DNA of 47,812 bases. Source: Bacillota bacterium (GTDB lineage: Bacteria; Bacillota; Clostridia; Oscillospirales; Acutalibacteraceae). Positions 41,788-47,812 of the stretch are shown here, piece after piece. The stretch is taken from assembly GCA_022706685.1 (NCBI GenBank), contig JAKJCA010000016.1, forward strand, positions 1 through 47,812, read 5' to 3'. Below the pieces are notes generated by a model. It ran no database searches. It was not told the origin of the DNA and worked only from the letters and a program-made list of their open reading frames with translations. The stretch's first letter is position 1, and each line of letters begins with the position of its first letter. Both the position numbers and the translations under genes were made by a program.

Positions 41788-44700
41788 TTGAGCAAATCGA
41801 AAAGAATCCTCAGTTTCCTCTTGGCCGCCGTCATGCTGATGTCGGTGACCAGCGTCATGGCGCACGGCTACGCGGCCTATAAGGACGCGGCGCTGACAAC
41901 CTATGACGACCTCGACAAACCCGTCGTTACCCTCGACCAGTGCTCTTCCATGGTGCTCGACTATGTCGACGTCGTGCTCAAAGAGCAGAACATGATCATT
42001 GACCTCTCCGTCCTCGGGGAGCTCAGGCTCAACTCGGTCGACAACGCCCTCACCGACATCTACAATCTTTTCACCAACATCACCTTCACCCTCTTCAAGT
42101 GGATGCTCGGCGACCTGCAGAACCTGGATGTTTCCGCCCTTTCCTCGCGCAGGAGGGCGACTGCCGGCACCAACTCAGACACCAACGTGATTTACTCGCT
42201 CGTCGAGTTCCTGGCCAACTCAAGCAACAGGGACGTCATCGCCAAGTTCATCGACGGTTCCATCAACCTGGGCATCGCGAGTTCCTTTGTTGACCTTGGG
42301 GACCTCAACGTCAACAAGATGGTCAAGGAGATGCTCTACGGCCTGGCGTATCCGGAGGTTGAAACGCCTCCCGATCCCATTACTGAAACGGCCGACGCGA
42401 TGATTCAAAAGGTCATCACCGACCTTTTCCAGGGAAAACTCGACCCTGAAACCGGCGAATATGACGGCATCGCGCCCGCGCTGGTTCCCTACATCGACAT
42501 CGTCAACACGACCGTCCCGGCCTATGAGTTTGTCGATACCCTGCTGCAGCAGGCCTGGAACCTCGTCGTGGTGCCCCTGCTCAACAACGAGGTGAAGGTC
42601 TATATCCGTCAGCTGTGCGGCGTCGTCTACAACCCGCTCAACCCGGACGACCCCGGCGACGAATCCAACCTCAACGAATATGCGCAGATTCTCAACATCC
42701 ACTATGTCATCCCGACATATAACTTCCCGCCGGTCAGTGCCGGGACATTCGGTCTGGTCAGCGAGCTCAACAACCTCATCGGCAGCCTCGTTGATGAAAT
42801 GACGGTCAGCTACAACAGCTGGACCATGGGCTCCAACGCCAACCTGCTGCCGAACCTGACCGCCGCTGCGAAGTATGTCCTCACCCTGACGGGCAACGCC
42901 TTCTTTGCGGAGTATGTCGACGTCGCCACCCCGGCCGAAATCGCCGCGATGAACGACCAGCAGCTGTTCTCCTACATCCTGCGTTCCGTGCTCAACGCTT
43001 CGGTCGACGAGCTGTGGATACCGGCTGACGCCGACACGCTGGTCGAAGTCATCTGGTACGTCCTTAAAAACGAACTGGCGGGTAAACTGCCGGCCAACGA
43101 TTATTCAGCCCAGCCCAAAACGCTCGAAGGCGTACTGTTCATGATCGGCGACCTGGCGGCTTATTTCCTCAACGAAGTGGCCGATATGAATCCGGCCAAC
43201 GGCGCGCTGCCCGGCGAAGGCCTTATCGCCTACGGCCAGGGCCTCGACGCGACGCTGTTGGCGATGACCAACTGGGCGCGCACCAATTACGGCGCCCTGT
43301 TCAACGCCACGTTCAGCACGACCAACGCCTGGTCGGCCATCGACACGCTGCTGTTCAGCATCCTTCTCCAGGCCAACTGGCTGCCCGCTTCCGTCAACGG
43401 CAGTTCCTACGAGCTGATTGTCAACCGCGTCATCCGCGATATCCTCGACCTGAACATCTCCAACATCTTCGCGCTGTTTGACAAGCGCGCCGACTCCGAA
43501 CTGGCGTCGAAGACGATTAAAAAGATCCTCATCGACACCTTCGCCAGAATCGTCAACTCCATCTTCCCGTCCTCCGTCGCGACGACCTTCACGACCTTCG
43601 AGGCGATGCTGGCCAATTCGGCCCTCCAGCTGATTGTCAAAAACATCCTCGGCCAGCTCGGCACCAGGAAAATTCCCATTATGTCGGTGCTGATTCCGCT
43701 GCTTGCGCAGGCCGTCGGCAAAAACGCCCCGCAGGCCTACGAAGACCCGGTCATCGCCCTGCCCGAGGTCATCAGCGCCTCCACCACCTTCGAAATCCGC
43801 AACGACTCGACGGGCATTAACACCGGCTATTCCGACAGCAACGGCAACTTCACGCGTGACAATCTTTATAAAATATCCATCGTTTCGGTGACGTCCGATA
43901 TCCCGGCGATTACCCCGACCAACCTTGCCGGCACCGTTATCAACGGCGGCAGCGCCGTCAACTGCACCCTCAGCGGCACCTTCGCCGCCAACCAGCAGCT
44001 GATGGTCACCATCACCTACAACGTCCTCACCCAGGACGGCAGCGTCCTGACGCAGACGCCGCTGTCCCAGCGCGCCTTCGCCTACATCTCGTCGGTGGTG
44101 GACGACGGCACCAAAGGGGTTACGGTCGACAACGGCAACACCAACATCAAGATGACCTTTAAAAACATCTACTGCAACCAGAATTACACCCTGTCCAACC
44201 TCGCCGCGCAGGACCAGTTCGTCTTCTCCAGGCCGTCGACGACGATCGATAACCTCAGCGCGTCCACCATCAGCCGGTCCGCCGCGACTGCCAACGCGAC
44301 GCTGGTCGCCAACGGCATCACCGCAGCGGCGTTTACCAACATCTCGACCACCAAAGACGGCGGCTCGTGGAATGTTCCGGTGTTCGTCGTCAGCCCGACC
44401 GCCACGCGGCCGGCCGACGGCGCCTACTCCTCGACCTTCACCTATTCCGCGCAGAAGACGACGCTCTTCGGCAGCAGCGAGACGTTCAACGTCACCCACT
44501 ATGTCGTCTTCTATAACGATTATGACCTGCCGTCAATCCTCGACGGGGCCATCGGCGCCAACCGCGACCCGAACAACTACAGCGACGCCGCCGCTTGGGA
44601 CGACTACATCGCAGCGCTCAAGAACGCGGTCGCCATCCAGTTCAGGCCGAGAGTGGCATCCACCTTCATGTCCATCCAGGGCGCCGGCTATCAGACCGCC

Positions 44701-46011
44701 GCCGAGTGGCTGACCGAGGCCGTCGAGACCCTTGAGGCCTCCGCGATTTCCGCCGGCGTCGAACCGCTAAAGACTGCGATCGATGCTATCGAGCCTTCGA
44801 ATAAAGGCCTCGAGTACGACGACCCGCTCTACAAGTACTTCGACAGCGATGACTATGTCTCCTACACCTTCGCCAATTATGAGAAGGAAAGGGACAATGC
44901 CTACGCTATCTGGGCTTCCCAGCAGCTGCCCGAAGAGCCGGTAGCCCCTCCGCCCGACGCCACGCCCGAGCAGATCGCCGCTTACAACGCCGCGTACGCC
45001 AAGTGGGTCACCGATTATGCCGCCGCGCTTGCCGCGCGCAAACCCGTCAACTCCACCACCGTGGCCTATGCGAAGCACAGGTTTGACATCTATGCCGCCC
45101 GCCTGGTCGAAGTGCAGGCCGTCAAAGCCCGCCTCAACGAGGCCGTGCTCTTCGTGCAGGCCAACATGCCGGTCCAGGCGAACTTCACACCGGCTTCCTG
45201 GGCAGTCTTCCAGCGCGCCTATGCCTTTGCGCAGTCGGTCAACGCCCAGAGCGCTGCCGCCACCCAGGGCTTCACGAATTATGTTCTGGAGCAGTCGAAG
45301 GTCAACACAGCCAGGGAAAAACTGCTTGAAGCTTGGAAAAAGCTTATCCCCGCAGCGGATTATACCCAGCTGCTCGCCCTTATTGCGCAGGCCCAGGGGC
45401 TTACCCAGTCCGATTGGACGCCCGCAAGCTGGGCTGCCATGGTCGCGAAGCTGAACGAAGCCCTTGCGGTGCCGCTGGGCATGAGCAACACGCAGAGCCA
45501 CCAGGATATGATTGACGCCGCCGCAGCGGCCCTGCAGACGGCCATCAACAACCTCGTCACGGCGGTCTTTGTGACACCGACTGCGCCCACCACCACGGTC
45601 GATGCCATCACCCGCCTGATTTACGGCGTCGGCGAAGGGGTCGGTGCCGAAGGTTATGTCGGTCCGTCCAATCCTGCCGGTATCCTCAATTTCATCTACT
45701 CCGACGGCGGCCCCGGCACGGGCACGCGCATCGACCTCATCGTGAACTCGGCAGTTCAGGAATCCTTCTGGGTGGTCGTTTTCGGCGATGTCAACGGCGA
45801 CGCCAACATTGACTCCAGCGATGCCGGTATCATCGTCGACTTCGAGAACTTCTTGATCGAATGGGATCCGGCGCTGCAGAACTTCCTGTTTAAGGCGTCC
45901 GACATCAACGGCGACGGCAACGTCGACTCGAGCGACGCCGGCATCCTTGTCGATGTCGAAAACTTCATGCTCCTGATCGACCAGGCCGACGGTTCGGTCA
46001 CACCCCTGTAA
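41788..46011 (+). CDS. Large secreted protein with FIVAR-like repeats and dockerin-like C-terminus
   Basis: A 1407-residue exported protein of unknown function. TTG 41788 stands 9 bases after a perfect AGGAGG and gives a clear signal peptide, KSKRILSFLLAAVMLMSVTSVMA, cleaved near residue 25; an in-frame ATG at 41686 would bury it. Residues about 26-640 form a long, mostly helical region with no domain I recognise; about 640-900 look beta-rich; about 900-1260 are helical with FIVAR-like units around FTPASWAVFQ (1133) and WTPASWAAMV (1210). An IYGVGEGV module (about 1270-1331) precedes two EF-hand-like loops, DVNGDANIDSSD (1334) and DINGDGNVDSSD (1372), together a type I dockerin-like domain. 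No catalytic motif is visible. Confidence 0.88.
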   Translation: MSKSKRILSFLLAAVMLMSVTSVMAHGYAAYKDAALTTYDDLDKPVVTLDQCSSMVLDYVDVVLKEQNMIIDLSVLGELRLNSVDNALTDIYNLFTNITFTLFKWMLGDLQNLDVSALSSRRRATAGTNSDTNVIYSLVEFLANSSNRDVIAKFIDGSINLGIASSFVDLGDLNVNKMVKEMLYGLAYPEVETPPDPITETADAMIQKVITDLFQGKLDPETGEYDGIAPALVPYIDIVNTTVPAYEFVDTLLQQAWNLVVVPLLNNEVKVYIRQLCGVVYNPLNPDDPGDESNLNEYAQILNIHYVIPTYNFPPVSAGTFGLVSELNNLIGSLVDEMTVSYNSWTMGSNANLLPNLTAAAKYVLTLTGNAFFAEYVDVATPAEIAAMNDQQLFSYILRSVLNASVDELWIPADADTLVEVIWYVLKNELAGKLPANDYSAQPKTLEGVLFMIGDLAAYFLNEVADMNPANGALPGEGLIAYGQGLDATLLAMTNWARTNYGALFNATFSTTNAWSAIDTLLFSILLQANWLPASVNGSSYELIVNRVIRDILDLNISNIFALFDKRADSELASKTIKKILIDTFARIVNSIFPSSVATTFTTFEAMLANSALQLIVKNILGQLGTRKIPIMSVLIPLLAQAVGKNAPQAYEDPVIALPEVISASTTFEIRNDSTGINTGYSDSNGNFTRDNLYKISIVSVTSDIPAITPTNLAGTVINGGSAVNCTLSGTFAANQQLMVTITYNVLTQDGSVLTQTPLSQRAFAYISSVVDDGTKGVTVDNGNTNIKMTFKNIYCNQNYTLSNLAAQDQFVFSRPSTTIDNLSASTISRSAATANATLVANGITAAAFTNISTTKDGGSWNVPVFVVSPTATRPADGAYSSTFTYSAQKTTLFGSSETFNVTHYVVFYNDYDLPSILDGAIGANRDPNNYSDAAAWDDYIAALKNAVAIQFRPRVASTFMSIQGAGYQTAAEWLTEAVETLEASAISAGVEPLKTAIDAIEPSNKGLEYDDPLYKYFDSDDYVSYTFANYEKERDNAYAIWASQQLPEEPVAPPPDATPEQIAAYNAAYAKWVTDYAAALAARKPVNSTTVAYAKHRFDIYAARLVEVQAVKARLNEAVLFVQANMPVQANFTPASWAVFQRAYAFAQSVNAQSAAATQGFTNYVLEQSKVNTAREKLLEAWKKLIPAADYTQLLALIAQAQGLTQSDWTPASWAAMVAKLNEALAVPLGMSNTQSHQDMIDAAAAALQTAINNLVTAVFVTPTAPTTTVDAITRLIYGVGEGVGAEGYVGPSNPAGILNFIYSDGGPGTGTRIDLIVNSAVQESFWVVVFGDVNGDANIDSSDAGIIVDFENFLIEWDPALQNFLFKASDINGDGNVDSSDAGILVDVENFMLLIDQADGSVTPL

Positions 46012-46051
46012 TATCCGGCACAAGCCGGACCCCGCGATTGTCTGAAACGCA

Positions 46052-46082
46052 GCAGGCGGCAGACAGCAATCCTGCCGCCTGC
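46052..46082 (+). other. Intergenic stem-loop in the secreted array
   Basis: GCAGGCGGCAG (46052-46062) pairs with CTGCCGCCTGC (46072-46082), a perfect 11-bp stem with a 9-base loop and no U-tract. It lies between the large gene and the cohesin-dockerin gene and may stabilise or process the transcript rather than end it. Confidence 0.7.
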
Positions 46083-46129
46083 ACCAGGCAAGCAGACAGC
46101 CCGGCGATTATTAACCGGAGGCTTGACCA

Positions 46130-47227
46130 ATGAATCTCAAATCCATCAAAAAACTTGCGGCCTTCAGCACGGCCTTGCTGATGGCTATTGTCTGCCTGAG
46201 CGTCGGCGCTTTTGCTGCCGGCGTTCCCAACGGCAATGAAGCCATGCACGTGACGGTAAAAACCGACGTTTCCTCCGCTAACCCGGGGGATTTCGTCACG
46301 GTTACGCTGAATGTCTCCAACAACTACAACGCCACATCCATGCGCTTCCCCGTGCTGTTCGACTCCGATGTCTTCGAAGCGCTGCAGGCCGACTTGAACG
46401 TCCAAAAAGCGGGGGTGATGCTCACCGAAGTGTTCGGCACGCTCAGCGGCGTGGCGACGGCCAATCCCGCCGTTTTTCCTGCCGGTTACAGCCCGTCCGA
46501 TTACGGCGCGGTGCTCATCCAGTGGGTCGGGTCGGTCGACGTGGGCACCTTCTCGTGCTACAACCAGCCCGCAGGCAGCGACTGCATCACCTTCCGCCTG
46601 AAAGTCAAAGCAGGCGCTTCCGGCAGCGCGTCGGTTTTCATTCCGCCGGAATCTACGCTCTTTTATTACCAGGCCATGAATAATCCTTCCGATGCGAATA
46701 CCATTTATACAATGACTTCCAGCACCTGCGCCATGACCTTTACCCCGGCTCAGTTTACCGTTGCCGCGGCTGCGCCCGGCGTTGCAGCCGTGGCGGGTTC
46801 CGGCGCCGTTATCTACAACACCCGCAGTTTCATTTACGGCATCGCTGACGCGCTCACCTCGCTTGACGCCTACATACAGCCCGTCGGCGGCGCAACGCTT
46901 CAAGTTGTGAAATCATCCGGCGCTTCCTGTGGAACCGGCACGCTGGTGCGCGTTGTTTACAACGCCGCGACGGTAGCCACCTATACCGTGGTTCTGTTCG
47001 GCGACCTCAACGGCGACGCCAACATCGACTCCTCCGATGCCGGACTTTGCGTTGACTATGAAAACTTTATGATGAACTACGACCCGGTCACTGACGCGCA
47101 CATTCTGTTTGCCGCCGATCTCAACGGCGACGGCAACGTGGACTCTGCCGACGCCGGCATTATCATCGACTTTGAGAACTTCTTTGTCGGCATCAACCAG
47201 ACCACAGGGCGGCCGTTTATTCTATGA
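46130..47227 (+). CDS. Secreted protein with cohesin-like and dockerin-like domains
   Basis: A 365-residue exported protein. Signal peptide (KSIKKLAAFSTALLMAIVCLSVGAFA, cut near residue 30). Residues about 38-210 look cohesin-like: HVTVKTDVSSANPGDFVTVTLNVSNN, then FPVLFDSDVFEAL and ITFRLKVKAGASGSASVFIP. A linker and IYGIADALTSLDAYI module (about 235-289) lead to two calcium-loop repeats, DLNGDANIDSSD (292) and DLNGDGNVDSAD (330). ATG 46130 follows CCGGAGG. A cohesin and a dockerin on one chain suit an adaptor that links proteins. The cohesin call is by pattern, not search. Confidence 0.82.
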   Translation: MNLKSIKKLAAFSTALLMAIVCLSVGAFAAGVPNGNEAMHVTVKTDVSSANPGDFVTVTLNVSNNYNATSMRFPVLFDSDVFEALQADLNVQKAGVMLTEVFGTLSGVATANPAVFPAGYSPSDYGAVLIQWVGSVDVGTFSCYNQPAGSDCITFRLKVKAGASGSASVFIPPESTLFYYQAMNNPSDANTIYTMTSSTCAMTFTPAQFTVAAAAPGVAAVAGSGAVIYNTRSFIYGIADALTSLDAYIQPVGGATLQVVKSSGASCGTGTLVRVVYNAATVATYTVVLFGDLNGDANIDSSDAGLCVDYENFMMNYDPVTDAHILFAADLNGDGNVDSADAGIIIDFENFFVGINQTTGRPFIL

Positions 47228-47260
47228 ACGCCCGAATCACCGTATGTATTTTTTCCGGCG

Positions 47261-47281
47261 TACGGTTCCTTCGGAACTGTA
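47261..47281 (+). other. Intergenic stem-loop before the third array gene
   Basis: TACGGTTCC (47261-47269) pairs with GGAACTGTA (47273-47281), one G-U pair, closing a 3-base loop. No U-tract follows. The third gene starts 50 bases downstream. Confidence 0.55.
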
Positions 47282-47330
47282 GCGTAGGATTGAATAAGCA
47301 ACCTGCAAATCATAAGGAGGAAACACAAGT

Positions 47331-47812
47331 ATGACAAAATCCAGAAAACTGCTCAGCATTGTCTTAGCGCTGGCCTTGATGATGAATGTTGTCGTCATCA
47401 GCGCTACCGCGACACTGGGCGACGGCCTGATGACTTCGATGGACATCGACATCGTCGTCGGTACAGGCACGGGCGCCGGCTTTACGCCGCTCGCGCCCGG
47501 GGCGCAGCCCGCGTCGGGGAGTGTCCTGACGGTCAGGCTCGTACCCACCAGCGACTTCTATGTTGCTTCGCAATGCATCCGGATCAACGTTGAGAGAGAG
47601 TTCTTTACCTGGGTGAACGCCTCGTTTCAATTAAATCCGGCATGCCCGTACTTCAACGCTGTATCTTCATTCTCCGGGAACTACGGTACCATACCCGAAA
47701 GCGCGTTTACCGCTACCAGCGCGTACGGCCCGGGTTTGGGCTCCACGATGTATGCGCAGTACAGCGCCGGCCAGATTACCTGTGTGGCTGCTTCCAACGC
47801 GCCCAACGGCGG
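47331..47812 (+). CDS. Partial secreted protein, cohesin-like N-terminus
   Basis: An open frame with ATG 47331 behind AAGGAGG that runs off the window after 160 codons without a stop. It begins with a signal peptide, TKSRKLLSIVLALALMMNVVVISATA. The mature part contains GSVLTVRLVPTSDFYVASQ, resembling GDFVTVTLNVSNNYNATS of the previous protein, so it may start with the same cohesin-like fold. The C-terminus is outside the window. It is likely the third gene of the array. Confidence 0.8.
   Translation, partial: MTKSRKLLSIVLALALMMNVVVISATATLGDGLMTSMDIDIVVGTGTGAGFTPLAPGAQPASGSVLTVRLVPTSDFYVASQCIRINVEREFFTWVNASFQLNPACPYFNAVSSFSGNYGTIPESAFTATSAYGPGLGSTMYAQYSAGQITCVAASNAPNG

Noticed and set aside
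43105..44499. 464-codon minus-strand frame opposite the large secreted gene
   Set aside because: Its composition is a string of Gly, Asp, Arg and Val expected of an antisense shadow; the plus strand has promoter, signal peptide and dockerin end.

Overview
The window looks like a chromosomal segment of a Gram-positive, probably anaerobic Clostridia member (Oscillospiraceae/Ruminococcaceae-like), moderately GC-rich. The grounds are AGGAGG-type ribosome sites, sigma-A promoters, a T-box in front of thrS, RNase Y with YmdB, a FakA/FakB fatty-acid kinase pair, a long single-chain FGAM synthase of the clostridial type, an ECF vitamin-transporter S component, G5/3D and M23 wall proteins, and no outer-membrane genes. 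I see no tRNA, rRNA, CRISPR array, insertion sequence or prophage. The taxonomy is inference.

Layout. 1-2.5 kb (+): dTDP-rhamnose genes rmlA, rmlC, rmlD, without rmlB. 2.5-11.3 kb (-): an M23 endopeptidase with its own promoter and a WalR-like box; recG, fakA and yloU as one transcript; then a peptide-binding lipoprotein and tcdA as a coupled pair. 11.4-12.5 kb (+): ychF. 12.6-16.6 kb (-): an Fe-S flavoprotein, thrS with its T-box, and a DegV/FakB protein. 16.6-19.9 kb (+): rny, ymdB and a TtcA-family gene. 19.9-23.1 kb: six small membrane proteins, four with N-terminal zinc ribbons. 23.3-31.3 kb (+): purL, apgM, a P-loop kinase-like gene, an Fe-S aldo/keto reductase and metY. 31.4-32.4 kb: rplM-rpsI. 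32.4-34.4 kb: a small HTH-like gene and a G5-3D surface protein. 34.4-37.2 kb: a MocR regulator divergent from an ECF S component plus a TIGR01440-family gene, with a repeat-type operator between them. 37.3-41.0 kb (-): an orphan ABC ATPase, mmsA-type dehydrogenase and a secreted FN3/NAGPA-like protein.

41.4-47.8 kb (+): three consecutive secreted proteins. The first has 1407 residues with FIVAR-like repeats and a dockerin-like C-terminus. The second has a cohesin-like N-terminal domain and a dockerin-like C-terminus. The third begins like the second and runs off the window. None shows a recognisable glycoside hydrolase or carbohydrate-binding module. This array is the best candidate for an undescribed system: a possible calcium-dependent extracellular assembly built on a dockerin variant in which all four half-repeats carry a D-x-E-N-F helix motif.

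How the genes work together: most of the window is core housekeeping (translation, DNA repair, RNA decay, purine and sulfur amino-acid synthesis) interleaved with cell-envelope genes (rhamnose supply, M23 and 3D wall enzymes, fatty-acid kinase, secreted array). Several transcription units carry visible control sites: T-box, WalR-like boxes, MocR operator, ribosomal-protein leader, and a long 5' leader before the secreted array.
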